This document shows positions 34,329-43,332 of a stretch of 64,000 bases of DNA, piece after piece. Positions within the stretch are counted from its first letter, which is position 1. Each line of letters opens with the position of its first letter. The notes under the pieces are model-generated. The model saw only the letters and a list, made by a program, of their open reading frames with translations, was not told the origin of the DNA and did not search any database. A program made the translations under genes and the position numbers. This DNA comes from Burkholderiaceae bacterium (GTDB lineage: Bacteria > Pseudomonadota > Gammaproteobacteria > Burkholderiales > Burkholderiaceae_A), in assembly GCA_018882785.1 (NCBI GenBank), contig VERI01000001.1, forward strand, positions 372,001-436,000, in the 5' to 3' direction.

Positions 34329-35033
34329 ATGCTTGCCCTCAAAGAGTTGATTGTCGACCATGGAAAGCTTCGCGCTTTGTGGGATATCAGTCTTCACGTG
34401 AATAAGGGCGAGCGAGTTGGGTTGCTCGGCGCAAATGGCGCCGGTAAATCAACCACAATGGGCGCAATCGTTGGCCTATACCCTGTCGCGGGAGGAGAGA
34501 TTAGCTATCAGGGGCGGAGCATATCGGGCTCTCCATATGAGAGCGTCCGGAGCGGGATTGCCCTGGTCCCAGAAGGCCGCCGACTGTTTCCCGGGATGTC
34601 TGTCCAAGAAAATCTAAAAATGGGCGCGTTTGCAGCCGCGTCCCGAAATAATTTAGACGCTCTCTATGAGCAGGTATTTTCCCTTTTTCCAATTCTCAAA
34701 GAAAAAAGAAATCAGCGGGCCGGGGAGCTGAGCGGCGGTCAGCAGCAGATGGTTGCGATAGCGCGCGCACTCATGTCAAGACCGCAGCTTCTTTTACTCG
34801 ATGAGCCATTTATAGGCGTCGCGCCACTTCTAGTAGAAGAAATAATGTCAGTCCTTTCTCAGATCTCCCGTGATGGTGTAACCATGTTGCTTGTTGAGCA
34901 GAATATTCATCGCGCCTTAGATTTTGTAAGTCGGGCCTACGTTATCGAGAATGGGCGTTGTGTCTTAGAAGGCGAGAGAGAAGCCCTGTTGTCCGATAAA
35001 TCTTTTGCAGCTAAGTTCTTAGGGTTGGATTAA
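34329..35033 (+). CDS. LivF-type ABC ATPase (cluster 2)
   Basis: A 234-residue ATPase: Walker A GANGAGKST, VPEGRRLFPGMSVQENL, signature LSGGQQQMVAIARAL, Walker B LLLLDEPFIGV and VEQNIHRALDF. The start at 34329 is four bases after the fusion gene's stop; an in-frame start at 34215 would overlap it extensively. Completes the cluster 2 transporter. Confidence 0.92.
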   Translation: MLALKELIVDHGKLRALWDISLHVNKGERVGLLGANGAGKSTTMGAIVGLYPVAGGEISYQGRSISGSPYESVRSGIALVPEGRRLFPGMSVQENLKMGAFAAASRNNLDALYEQVFSLFPILKEKRNQRAGELSGGQQQMVAIARALMSRPQLLLLDEPFIGVAPLLVEEIMSVLSQISRDGVTMLLVEQNIHRALDFVSRAYVIENGRCVLEGEREALLSDKSFAAKFLGLD

Positions 35034-35059
35034 TTTCTAGAAATACTAAGGGGGAATAC

Positions 35060-35815
35060 ATGAGCACAGAACAAGAGATTATTGAGCGCTCGCATAGTTT
35101 TCGATCTGACTATCGTGAATCAACCCCATCTTGGTATCGTGGTGAATATCATCTTCTGTTTACGCTGATATTTACCGTGGGAGTACTTTTTTATTGTCTA
35201 TCAAAGATCTCTGATTCGACTCTAGCCCAATGGTGCATTGTGGGCATCCCGATGTTTTTATTTGGAAACTGGGCAGAGTGGGCTGGACACCGCTATTTAC
35301 TCCACAATCCAAAAAGTCTTTTAAAGATGGCCTATAAGCGGCATGTATCGGTACATCACGTATTTTTCTCTCATAAGACTTTGGACTATCACGGCCAAAA
35401 AGATTGGCGCGCGCTGTTATTTCCGCCGTTTGCTCCTGTGTTGTTTGTGGTCGCTGCGCTTCCGCTTGCAATTGCCGCGGGCATATTTTGGACCCCGAAT
35501 GCTGGCTATATTGCAATGGTGGTTATGTCCGCATATTACTTAATGTATGAGGCATTACACACGCTATCCCATATTGAGCATCCACTGTTAGATCGATTAC
35601 CAGTTATAAATAGTATCCGTCGAATGCATATTCTTCATCACAATCCAGACTTTATGCATGAGTTCAACTTTAATCTTACATTTCCCATCTGCGATGCGTT
35701 ATTTGGAACAAGCGATCTTCAGAAGGGTGTTGTTGGTACCTTGTTCCAGGGAAACTCTGACCACGGTAGAAAGGCTGAAATCACCGTGAAGCTTGAGCAG
35801 CAGAAGAAGACATAA
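35060..35815 (+). CDS. Fatty acid hydroxylase/sterol desaturase superfamily protein
   Basis: A 251-residue integral-membrane di-iron oxygenase. Three or four membrane helices and the histidine clusters HRYLLH, HVSVHH, HTLSHIEH and HILHHNP are visible, matching the eight-His iron-binding pattern of the superfamily. Members hydroxylate or desaturate lipids, sterols or carotenoids. Its position after the Liv cluster 2 genes and before an SDR suggests a role in the same oxidative catabolic route. AGGGGGAA lies upstream of the ATG. Confidence 0.85.
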   Translation: MSTEQEIIERSHSFRSDYRESTPSWYRGEYHLLFTLIFTVGVLFYCLSKISDSTLAQWCIVGIPMFLFGNWAEWAGHRYLLHNPKSLLKMAYKRHVSVHHVFFSHKTLDYHGQKDWRALLFPPFAPVLFVVAALPLAIAAGIFWTPNAGYIAMVVMSAYYLMYEALHTLSHIEHPLLDRLPVINSIRRMHILHHNPDFMHEFNFNLTFPICDALFGTSDLQKGVVGTLFQGNSDHGRKAEITVKLEQQKKT

Positions 35816-35829
35816 ATTTGGGGGTGAGA

Positions 35830-36594
35830 ATGATCCAATCGAGGCTTGCCGAGAGAGTGGCAATTGTTACCGGAGCGGCCCAAGGAATCGGCGCTGAATA
35901 TGCAAAAACACTCGCGGCCAATGGAGCTACTGTGTTGTGCGCGGATATTACGAGCGTAGCGGAGACAGTTGCTGCAATTAAGGAATTAAAGGGACATGCA
36001 GAAGGCGTTCATGTGGATGTGAGCAGTCGGCAGTCTGCAGAGGAGATGGCTAAGTCTTGTGTAAGTCTGTTCGGTCGAATCGACATTCTCGTGAATAACG
36101 CAGGAATTTTTACTAGCCTCGCCCTTAAACCTTTTTTTGAAATCTCTAGCGATGAATGGGATAAGGTTATGGCCGTGAATGTCAAAGGCTCATTCGAATG
36201 CGCACGTGCTGTCCTTCCCGCCATGAAGAAACAGAGCTATGGAAAGATTATCAATATTGCATCTGGGACAGTTTTTAAGGGGGTGCCGATGCTACTGCAT
36301 TATGTCAGCTCAAAGGGGGCGGTCGTCGCGATGACCCGAGCCATGGCTCGTGAGTTGGGTCCGCATGGAATACGCGTCAATACACTTGCTCCTGGACTTA
36401 CATCGAGTGAAAATTTGCTGTCCAACCCCGCCTGGGCGGGAGATGTTAGCAAGAACAACATCGCAAGCCGCGCCATCGCTCGGGAAATGCATCCCGGCGA
36501 CTTATGCGGAACCCTGGTCTACCTCGCTAGTACAGAAAGCGACTTTGTGACCGGTCAGGCGCTGGTCGTTGACGGTGGCTCAGTAATGCACTAA
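35830..36594 (+). CDS. Short-chain dehydrogenase/reductase (1)
   Basis: A 254-residue classical SDR: cofactor motif TGAAQGIG, NNAG at ~87, catalytic Ser in IASGTVFKG and Tyr-Lys in HYVSSKGAVVAM, then the C-terminal GQALVVDGGS. Probably NAD-dependent because an Asp follows strand 2 (CADI). The ATG at 35830 is chosen; it follows GGGGTGAG, while the upstream TTG has no such site. It likely oxidises an alcohol made in the same pathway. Confidence 0.9.
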   Translation: MIQSRLAERVAIVTGAAQGIGAEYAKTLAANGATVLCADITSVAETVAAIKELKGHAEGVHVDVSSRQSAEEMAKSCVSLFGRIDILVNNAGIFTSLALKPFFEISSDEWDKVMAVNVKGSFECARAVLPAMKKQSYGKIINIASGTVFKGVPMLLHYVSSKGAVVAMTRAMARELGPHGIRVNTLAPGLTSSENLLSNPAWAGDVSKNNIASRAIAREMHPGDLCGTLVYLASTESDFVTGQALVVDGGSVMH

Positions 36595-36598
36595 ACCA

Positions 36599-37909
36599 TC
36601 AGATCGCTTTAGAGCGGGATTCTTTTTTAGCTGTTCTAAATCTAGGGTTTTTCCGTGCGCCATTTCGCGATGCGGGGCGCTGAGGACGTCGTTGTTTTTC
36701 TTCCCGCCGGACAAAACCTTCTGGCAGTGAAATGAGTGTGAAACGACCGGTTCTCATCTCTCCGTTTTCGCTGTTTTTCGACGGTTTGAGTGCAGTGTGG
36801 GTAAGGCGTTCAATATCGGTGAGAAGATTTCTTTCCGATTTATCGCATAACGAGATTGCGATACCACTACGTCCGGCCCGCCCTGTTCGGCCGATTCGGT
36901 GCACGTAGGATTCAGCAATGGTGGGCATATCAAAGTTGACCACGTGAGACACGTCACTAACATCCAGGCCTCGGGCGGCCACATCGGTCGCTACCAAGAT
37001 CTTTTTTGTGCCTGACTTAAATTGCGCCAGCGCTTTGTTGCGCTGACCCTGAGATTTATCACCATGTAGACCGACTGAGCGCAGCCCAGCGTCGTTGAGC
37101 ATACGCTCAAGTTTGTCGGTACCACGCTTTGTCCTTGTGAATACGATTGCTCTTTCGATTTCTCTTGCAGCAAGAATATCGACCAGTAGCCCACCTTTGG
37201 CGGACTGGTCGACCATGATGATTTCCTGATGAATACTCTCTGCTGGTCTTGAAACTGTCGCTACAGCGATCTCTTTTGGATTGTTAAGAAACCGTTGGGC
37301 GAGGGCTCGAATCGGTTTTGGCATCGTCGCGGAAAGCAAAAGGCTTTGTCGCTCTGGGCTTACCTTGCTAAGAATTTCTTCAATTGCAGGCATGAAGCCG
37401 AGATCAAGCATCTGATCGGCCTCGTCCAGTACGATGGTTTTCGTTGAACCAAGCCGCGCTTTGCCCGCACGCACATGGTCGAGCAGACGGCCAGGAGTAG
37501 CGACAACGATATCGAGGCCTGATGCGAGTGCTTTGATTTGTGGGGTTGGGTTTGCGCCACCTACCACTAGTCCAACGGATGGCCGCATAAATCGGCCATA
37601 GGTCCGGATGCTTTCGAAGATTTGTTGCGCCAACTCCCGGGTGGGCGCAAGGATGAGCGTACTGAATGATTTCGGCCCTGGCCCAGAGAACCGTTTTGGG
37701 GCGAGTTGTTGGGATGCCATGCTGTGAAGGATTGGCAGGACAAACGAAGCCGTTTTTCCTGTGCCTGTCTGGGCGATGCCAATCACATCATGGCCCAGTA
37801 GCATTTGAGGGATAACCTCTGCCTGAATTGGAGTGGGGTGGGTATAGCCTTGAGCGTTTACAGCGCGCAGCAGCGGATCGGCCAAGCCGAGTTCAACGAA
37901 TGTTTTCAA
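36599..37909 (-). CDS. rhlE: DEAD-box RNA helicase (RhlE-like)
   Basis: A 436-residue ATP-dependent RNA helicase. Motifs in order: Q motif YTHPTPIQ, Walker A AQTGTGKT, PTRELAQQ, DEADQMLD, SATMP, then helicase C-terminal HRIGRTGRAGR. The basic C-terminal tail of ~60 residues is typical of RhlE. The apparent start is TTG with only a weak ribosome-binding site; the tandem ATTTTGAAA repeat immediately upstream is odd. It converges on the SDR gene with a 4-base gap. Confidence 0.93.
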   Translation of the reverse strand: MKTFVELGLADPLLRAVNAQGYTHPTPIQAEVIPQMLLGHDVIGIAQTGTGKTASFVLPILHSMASQQLAPKRFSGPGPKSFSTLILAPTRELAQQIFESIRTYGRFMRPSVGLVVGGANPTPQIKALASGLDIVVATPGRLLDHVRAGKARLGSTKTIVLDEADQMLDLGFMPAIEEILSKVSPERQSLLLSATMPKPIRALAQRFLNNPKEIAVATVSRPAESIHQEIIMVDQSAKGGLLVDILAAREIERAIVFTRTKRGTDKLERMLNDAGLRSVGLHGDKSQGQRNKALAQFKSGTKKILVATDVAARGLDVSDVSHVVNFDMPTIAESYVHRIGRTGRAGRSGIAISLCDKSERNLLTDIERLTHTALKPSKNSENGEMRTGRFTLISLPEGFVRREEKQRRPQRPASRNGARKNPRFRTAKKESRSKAI

Positions 37910-38031
37910 AATGATCTTTCAAAATAACCGATGCGGTCACGGACTTTGCGGTGACAGCGAGAGGTTGTAAGGTTTAACAGGCGGGGTAGCCGGACACGTG
38001 TCGGCCACCAGGCCGGGCATGTATAAGAGCC

Positions 38032-38054
38032 AAAAAACCGCTACGAATGCGGTC
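38032..38054 (-). terminator. Short terminator in the lysR-rhlE gap
   Basis: On the minus strand ACCGC (38053-38049) and GCGGT (38041-38037) form a 5-bp stem around 7 bases, followed by six U. It lies about 100 bases after the lysR stop and 120 bases before rhlE, so it should separate the two transcripts. Short stem, hence moderate confidence. The remainder of this 247-base gap shows no gene. Confidence 0.5.
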
Positions 38055-38156
38055 GGCCAGGTCGTGCATGCATGCCCAAATAAAACGCGGGAATGGGGGG
38101 TAAGGCTAAACGCAGTGGTCGGAGTGTACACCATCTAGGCGGTTTTGCCCTTTTCT

Positions 38157-39053
38157 TTAACTTATCCCGCGTAACTGGCGTTTAAACGCGGTGAGCAGAT
38201 GTCGGGCTGCCTGCGTCAGCGGGATCCCTTTGACGGTAATTACTCCCAGAGTTACATCCGGTGGCGGAGGCGTTAATTCGATACATGTGAGCCCCTGACT
38301 GAAGACGGGATCTGTAAACAAAGCGCGTGGGCCAATACACAGCCTGTCGGCCCGGTGCATGAGATCCTTCATGAGTAGGGGTGAACTGCAGTAGGTGATC
38401 TTCTCCGGACGGTCGATTCCCTGGCGTTCCATCCAACGCAGCAGCTGATTGCCTTGACTGCCGGCGCTCAGGTTCAACGCCCATTGGGCGGACTGGAGCT
38501 CATGCCAGTGTGTTGCACCAGCCAGCGGATGATGGGCCCGACATGCAATCGAGGTTGAAACGGATGCAATCTTCTCGAAATCTACGTCATAGGGCAGATC
38601 GCGAGGATCGGCGATTACGATCGCAAAGTCGATTTCACCCTGAATTAGTCCGGGTAGCGCGATTGAGGGCAGCCCCTCGAATAATGAAATTTCCGCATCT
38701 GGGGCAATCCGCTCAAAGTCCTGAAAGGCCTTCGCCATAGCGGTCGCCGCCGCCAGTGGGGTGATGGCGATGGATACCCGAATGCCACTGCCGCCTCGAA
38801 GGTAGCGAATTTCTTCTTTCGCGCGATCCAGAATCGCGCTCGAAAGCCTGGCCCGCTCTAAGAGCGCCTGCCCCGCCGGGGTGAACTCAATGCCCCGATA
38901 GCTGCGAGACAGGAGCTCAGCCCCTACCTCGGTCTCCAGATCTTTCAGCGCCTTGGTGAGCGCCGTCTGGCTGAGGTTGACCTGTCTGGCGGCGGCACGG
39001 ATCGAGCCGGATTCAGCCACTTGAATAAGGGCACGGAGTTGATGGTCTCGCAT
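38157..39053 (-). CDS. LysR-type transcriptional regulator
   Basis: A 298-residue regulator. The N-terminal helix-turn-helix reads GSIRAAARQVNLSQTALTKALKDLE (residues ~15-40), followed by the periplasmic-binding-protein-like effector domain. The ATG at 39053 is used; the more upstream TTG start at 39101 would add 16 residues without homology. It is divergent from the Bug receptor and M20 amidohydrolase genes at 39.2-41.4 kb and is the likely regulator of those, responding to their substrate. Confidence 0.92.
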   Translation of the reverse strand: MRDHQLRALIQVAESGSIRAAARQVNLSQTALTKALKDLETEVGAELLSRSYRGIEFTPAGQALLERARLSSAILDRAKEEIRYLRGGSGIRVSIAITPLAAATAMAKAFQDFERIAPDAEISLFEGLPSIALPGLIQGEIDFAIVIADPRDLPYDVDFEKIASVSTSIACRAHHPLAGATHWHELQSAQWALNLSAGSQGNQLLRWMERQGIDRPEKITYCSSPLLMKDLMHRADRLCIGPRALFTDPVFSQGLTCIELTPPPPDVTLGVITVKGIPLTQAARHLLTAFKRQLRGIS

Positions 39054-39157
39054 GGTGATTCGCCAGGTCGTAGGTGAACTATTATAGTTGTCATCAAGCA
39101 AAAAATACCAGCTTTTCAGTGTCGCTAGACGTTCCTAAGATGAGCGGACTTCACCAA

Positions 39158-39185
39158 GCTCCGGGGCCCAAAAAGCTTCCGGAGC
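39158..39185. repeat. Leader stem-loop before the Bug receptor gene
   Basis: GCTCCGG (39158-39164) and CCGGAGC (39179-39185) form a 7-bp inverted repeat 24 bases before the Bug start codon, within the lysR-bug divergent region. It could be an operator half-site pair or a leader hairpin; no T-run follows directly. Confidence 0.4.
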
Positions 39186-39208
39186 GACTATAAAAAAGGA
39201 GACACACC

Positions 39209-40192
39209 ATGATGCGCTTTAAAAAACAGATTGCAGCCCTTTTCGCCTGCCTTTTGGTGCTTGCACCCGGCCTGGCCTCAGCATTCCCGAATGGAACGGT
39301 ATCCCTGATGGTGCCTTACCCGGCCGGAGGGACTTCCGATGTGATTGCCAGGATTTTCAATTCCCGAATCTCTAAGCAGCTGGGCGCTCCCGTGATCGTC
39401 GAGAACCTGGGCGGTGTGAGCGGGGCCTTGGCGGCACAGAAGGTCTTGTCGATGCCGGCAAACGGCCAGATGCTTTATCAGGGATCGCCCAACGAGGTGA
39501 TCCTGGCACCATTGGCCAATGCTGCGGTGAAATTCAATGCCGAGGACTTTCAATTGATTCAATTGATTGGCTATGGCCCGCTCGTGCTGATCGCAAGAAA
39601 AGACCTACAGGCAAATACTGCTGATGAGTTCATTACGCTTGCCAGGAATGCCAAAGGCGGTGCGGTTATGACGTATGGCAGTGTTGGCGTCGGCTCGTTT
39701 TATCATGTTGTCGCAGAGCATCTGGCCCAGTCAATTAATGCCAAAATGAACCATGTTCCCTACAAAGGGGCTGCACCACTGCTGCAGGATCTGGCGGGTG
39801 GTAATGTTGATTTCGCAATTCTTCCGCATTTCGGTGCCATCGATGGACTTATCGAGCAGGGCCGTGTGAAATTAATTGCCCAGCTTGGTCCACAGCGTGC
39901 TGAGACTTTGCCAAAGCTGCCGACCATGTCCGAAAGCAAACTTCTAAAGAATTTCGGGTTTACGATTTGGACAGGCTATATGGTGAAAAAAGGAACACCT
40001 CCGAATGTGGTCAGTGCGCTGCAAAAGGCGATTCATGCGACCCTGTCGGATCCCCAGGTTCGCGAATCGATGCGACTCCAGAGCCAGCTGGTAGCCAAAC
40101 CCATGTCACTGGAAGAGTCCGAGAAGTTCTACAACAATGAGATTGCGAACTACCGAAAGATTGCGAAGTCGGTTGGAATTGAGCGTCAATAA
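39209..40192 (+). CDS. Bug/TctC family periplasmic binding protein (2)
   Basis: A 327-residue extracytoplasmic receptor. The signal peptide ends at GLASAF; the conserved loops VSLMVPYPAGGTSDVIARI and VIVENLGGVSGALAAQ are clear, as is VPYKGAAPLLQDLAGG. AAAAGGAGA precedes the ATG. It lies directly before an M20 amidohydrolase and divergent from a LysR gene, so its ligand may be an N-acyl amino acid or related amide; that is inference. Confidence 0.92.
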   Translation: MMRFKKQIAALFACLLVLAPGLASAFPNGTVSLMVPYPAGGTSDVIARIFNSRISKQLGAPVIVENLGGVSGALAAQKVLSMPANGQMLYQGSPNEVILAPLANAAVKFNAEDFQLIQLIGYGPLVLIARKDLQANTADEFITLARNAKGGAVMTYGSVGVGSFYHVVAEHLAQSINAKMNHVPYKGAAPLLQDLAGGNVDFAILPHFGAIDGLIEQGRVKLIAQLGPQRAETLPKLPTMSESKLLKNFGFTIWTGYMVKKGTPPNVVSALQKAIHATLSDPQVRESMRLQSQLVAKPMSLEESEKFYNNEIANYRKIAKSVGIERQ

Positions 40193-40210
40193 GTCAAAGG
40201 CTTGATTGCT

Positions 40211-41371
40211 ATGACAGCAGTATTGGCCAGTTATGTGGAGGAGATGCGGTCCTGGCGCCACGATATCCATCAACATCCTGAGATTGGGTTTCAGGAAACA
40301 CGTACAAGTGGAATCGTGGCCCAGGCGCTTCGCTCGTGGGGTTATGAAGTTGAGACAGGCATCGGAAAAACAGGCGTTGTAGGCCGACTGGTCAACGGCA
40401 GCTCGGGGAAGAGCATTGGGCTTCGGGCTGACATGGATGCCTTGCCGATTCAGGAAAAAACCGGCGCCTTATGGCAGAGCAAGCGAATGGGAATGATGCA
40501 TGCATGTGGTCACGATGGCCACACCGCCATGCTGCTCGGCGCGGCCCACTACCTTGCCGATACGAGGAAATTTTCGGGTACTGTCAATCTGATCTTTCAG
40601 CCCGCCGAAGAGGGTCTTGGTGGCGCGGTCGCAATGATGAATGACGGCCTTTTTGATCGCTACCCGTGCGACGCTATTTTCGCCATGCACAACATGCCTG
40701 GCATTCCCGAAGGGCAAGTCGTCTTGAGAAAAGGCGCCTTCATGGCGTCATCTGACTACGCGACGGTTACTGTAAAAGGCGCCGGAGGTCACGGCGGTCT
40801 ACCCCATCAGGCTACTGACTCTATTGTTGCGGCTTCGGCGATCGTGATGGCGATCCAGACTATCGTGTCTCGTAATACGAACCCCCTTGATATGTCGGTG
40901 ATTACTGTCGGTGCGATAAACGGTGGGCAGGCCAACAACGTCATTCCAGATGAAGTCAAGCTTGAAATTAGTATTCGCTCGCTTTCGCCGGGTACACGTC
41001 AGATGTTAGAGCGGCGATTACGGGAGGTCGTGAGCCTGCAGGCGCAGAGCTATGGCGTCACCGCTGATATCGACTATCGCTATGGGTATCCGGTCTTAAT
41101 CAACCATGATTCACCAACCGAGTTCGCTGCTAAGGTGGCAGCATCATTGCTCGGGGATTCACGCGTGTCGCCCCAGGGGCAGCCGCTGTCGGGTAGCGAA
41201 GACTTTGCTTATATGCTCGAGCGTATTCCTGGGAGCTATCTCCTGGTCGGCAATGGAGATGGGCAAGGCAGTTGCATGGTGCACAATCCTGCCTATGACT
41301 TTAATGACAAGATTTTGCAGACCGGTGCGACACTGTTTGCTGGACTTGTCGAGTCATATCTGCCGAGTTAA
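40211..41371 (+). CDS. M20 family amidohydrolase (hippurate hydrolase-like)
   Basis: A 386-residue metal-dependent peptidase/amidohydrolase of the M20D group, hydrolysing N-acyl or N-aroyl amino acids. Visible metal-site residues: GLRADMDALP, ACGHDGHTAMLLG and FQPAEEG; the dimerisation-domain motif GGHGGLPHQATD follows. The ATG at 40211, spaced correctly from AAAGG, is chosen rather than the TTG at 40202. Cytoplasmic. Together with the Bug receptor it forms an uptake-and-cleavage unit. Confidence 0.92.
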   Translation: MTAVLASYVEEMRSWRHDIHQHPEIGFQETRTSGIVAQALRSWGYEVETGIGKTGVVGRLVNGSSGKSIGLRADMDALPIQEKTGALWQSKRMGMMHACGHDGHTAMLLGAAHYLADTRKFSGTVNLIFQPAEEGLGGAVAMMNDGLFDRYPCDAIFAMHNMPGIPEGQVVLRKGAFMASSDYATVTVKGAGGHGGLPHQATDSIVAASAIVMAIQTIVSRNTNPLDMSVITVGAINGGQANNVIPDEVKLEISIRSLSPGTRQMLERRLREVVSLQAQSYGVTADIDYRYGYPVLINHDSPTEFAAKVAASLLGDSRVSPQGQPLSGSEDFAYMLERIPGSYLLVGNGDGQGSCMVHNPAYDFNDKILQTGATLFAGLVESYLPS

Positions 41372-41437
41372 GAAAGCCTTTAGAGTTAAATCGAGGCGTA
41401 ATCAGGCAGATTTCTGCCCGTTGGTAATCTTAGCCTT

Positions 41438-41467
41438 CTAGGCGCGCTGTAGAATTCAGCCGCCTAG
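41438..41467. repeat. Long inverted repeat before the flavoprotein gene
   Basis: CTAGGCG plus GCTG (41438-41449) pairs with CAGC plus CGCCTAG (41457-41467) with one bulged C, an 11-bp stem and 7-base loop, ending 18 bases before the flavoprotein start codon. It has no T-run. It may act as an operator or translational hairpin, or as the end of the amidohydrolase transcript. Confidence 0.5.
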
Positions 41468-41485
41468 AGCCACAGAGAGAATCGG

Positions 41486-42688
41486 ATGCGGGTAGATGCT
41501 GTTGTGATTGGCGCTGGAGCTGCTGGCCTATTTTGTGCTGGGCAGCTTGGTCAGCGCGGCTGCAGTACTTTGCTGCTTGATCACGCAGAGGTTCTTGGCG
41601 AGAAAATCCGGATCAGCGGTGGTGGGCGATGTAACTTCACAAATATTCATAGCAGCCCGGAGCATTTTCTTTCATTAAATCCTAATTTTGTTCGAAGTGC
41701 GCTCGCCCGGTATTCGCCCCAGGATTTTGTCGCTCTTGTAAAGCGATATGGCATTCGTTTTCATGAAAAGCATCGTGGCCAGATTTTCTGCGACGGTTCG
41801 TCCAATGAAATCATTGAGATGCTGCATCGTGAATGCACGATCGGCAGGGTAGACATACGGCATCCGGTAACAGTGCACAGTATTTCACCAGATCACGGGC
41901 TGTGGAGTATCGAGACCTCTATCGGGTCGGTGAAAGCCGCCGCTGCCGTGATCGCAACAGGCGGTCTGCCCGTCCCCGCGATTGGTGCGACGGGTTTTGC
42001 GCTCGATTTTGCGCGACGACTAGGTCTTGCTGTTACCCCCATTAGACCGGCATTGGTGCCGCTGTCATTTACATCGGACGCATTTGATGGTTTCAGCGAT
42101 CTGGCGGGTCTGAGCAGTCCGGTACGGATTACGGCAGGTGAACAAGCAACCGATTACGGCCATGCGCAATTTCTTGAAGATCTTTTGATCACCCATAAGG
42201 GGCTTTCCGGTCCCGCTGTGTTACAGGCGAGCAGCTATTGGCACGAGGGTCAGCATATTGACATTAACTGGGCTGCTGATCTCGATCTGGATCGGATCTG
42301 GGATGAAAAAGATATCGGTGCTAAAACCACTGAGGGGGCACTTGCGATGTTTCTGCCTGAACGGCTTGCAAGAAAATTTATCGCTGGACTGGCCCTGCAG
42401 GGCCGCCGGTGGGCAGAGCTCTCAAAGAAAGACAGACAGCGCGTCAAAGATGCCGTAACGCAGTGGCGCGTGAGGCCGGCAGGTACGCTTGGATGGAAAA
42501 AGGCCGAAGTCATGCTTGGCGGGGTAGATACCCGCGAGCTCGATAGCAGAACAATGATGGCAAAGAAATTTCAAGGGCTTTACTTCATCGGCGAATGCGT
42601 CGATGTTACTGGTCACCTTGGCGGCCATAACTTTCAATGGGCATGGGCAAGTGGCTATGCCTGTGCAGAGGGGATAGCCAGATCTTAA
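41486..42688 (+). CDS. HI0933/BaiN-like FAD-dependent flavoprotein
   Basis: A 400-residue NAD(P)/FAD-dependent oxidoreductase of the HI0933 family. The dinucleotide motif VIGAGAAGLFCA is N-terminal, with EKIRISGGGRCNFTN and, at the end, GLYFIGECVDVTGHLGGHNFQWAWASGY, all hallmarks of the family. Physiological reaction is not established for most members; BaiN reduces bile acid enones. AGAGAGA lies upstream. It has no evident functional link to its neighbours. Confidence 0.9.
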   Translation: MRVDAVVIGAGAAGLFCAGQLGQRGCSTLLLDHAEVLGEKIRISGGGRCNFTNIHSSPEHFLSLNPNFVRSALARYSPQDFVALVKRYGIRFHEKHRGQIFCDGSSNEIIEMLHRECTIGRVDIRHPVTVHSISPDHGLWSIETSIGSVKAAAAVIATGGLPVPAIGATGFALDFARRLGLAVTPIRPALVPLSFTSDAFDGFSDLAGLSSPVRITAGEQATDYGHAQFLEDLLITHKGLSGPAVLQASSYWHEGQHIDINWAADLDLDRIWDEKDIGAKTTEGALAMFLPERLARKFIAGLALQGRRWAELSKKDRQRVKDAVTQWRVRPAGTLGWKKAEVMLGGVDTRELDSRTMMAKKFQGLYFIGECVDVTGHLGGHNFQWAWASGYACAEGIARS

Positions 42689-42746
42689 AACTGAGCCCAA
42701 TCCGGAATACTTTTGAACTATTAAAGAATCTGTCTTGGTCGTCTGG

Positions 42747-43328
42747 TTAGTTGGGGGTATATGCAAGATAAGACTTGCGTATAAAAAACAATACAAATAA
42801 AAAAAAGATAGACCCAAGTATATCTCCAGTCAGCGTGAGACTAACGTCACGCTGGAACTTCTGTGGATCGCTAAGGTCAAGAATTATCCGGCATAGATTT
42901 GACAGTAACGACACCACTACATTGGCAAAGACCGCAATAAACGGGATATGCTGCCAGGTAATCCCCGACCACGGAAATTTCATTCGTGTCAGTTTCCCAT
43001 AGATAAGAAGTGCAAAGAAAATTCCAAATGACTCGACAAAGCCAAGTAGTAATGCAGGTCCGTATTCATCTACTTGGGGAACAATTGGGCTGATGTAGAT
43101 TGCCGCTGATCCAACGCCAACGGCGACTACGGCTGAAATACCGAACAGCATAATGAGTAATAACCTTGCCCCCGCTGCTGGGTGAAACCAGTAGCGAAAT
43201 GATTCATCTTCAGCCCAGGGGAATAAAAGGTGATTACTGATTACAACGCTACCTGCATATAGGCAGGCCATAAGCGAGATTAAGACCGTTTTTGCAACTG
43301 AGTCGTCAGAAAAAATCCAAGGTGCCAT
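42747..43328 (-). CDS. Five-helix inner-membrane protein of unknown function
   Basis: A 193-residue protein with about five hydrophobic segments and a short cytoplasmic C-terminus (IRKSYLAYTPN). I do not recognise a family. The layout, strand-neighbour to a MarR-like gene, resembles membrane sensor modules such as MASE-type domains, but no output domain follows. The start at 43328 lies five bases after the stop of the regulator gene; an earlier in-frame start at 43439 would overlap it. A poly-A-like stretch near the 3' end is AT-rich. Confidence 0.65.
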   Translation of the reverse strand: MAPWIFSDDSVAKTVLISLMACLYAGSVVISNHLLFPWAEDESFRYWFHPAAGARLLLIMLFGISAVVAVGVGSAAIYISPIVPQVDEYGPALLLGFVESFGIFFALLIYGKLTRMKFPWSGITWQHIPFIAVFANVVVSLLSNLCRIILDLSDPQKFQRDVSLTLTGDILGSIFFLFVLFFIRKSYLAYTPN

Positions 43329-43332
43329 CGAT

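Noticed and set aside
37993..38002. GACACGTGTC palindrome in the lysR-rhlE gap
   Set aside because: A single 10-base palindrome without conservation data; too short to call an operator.
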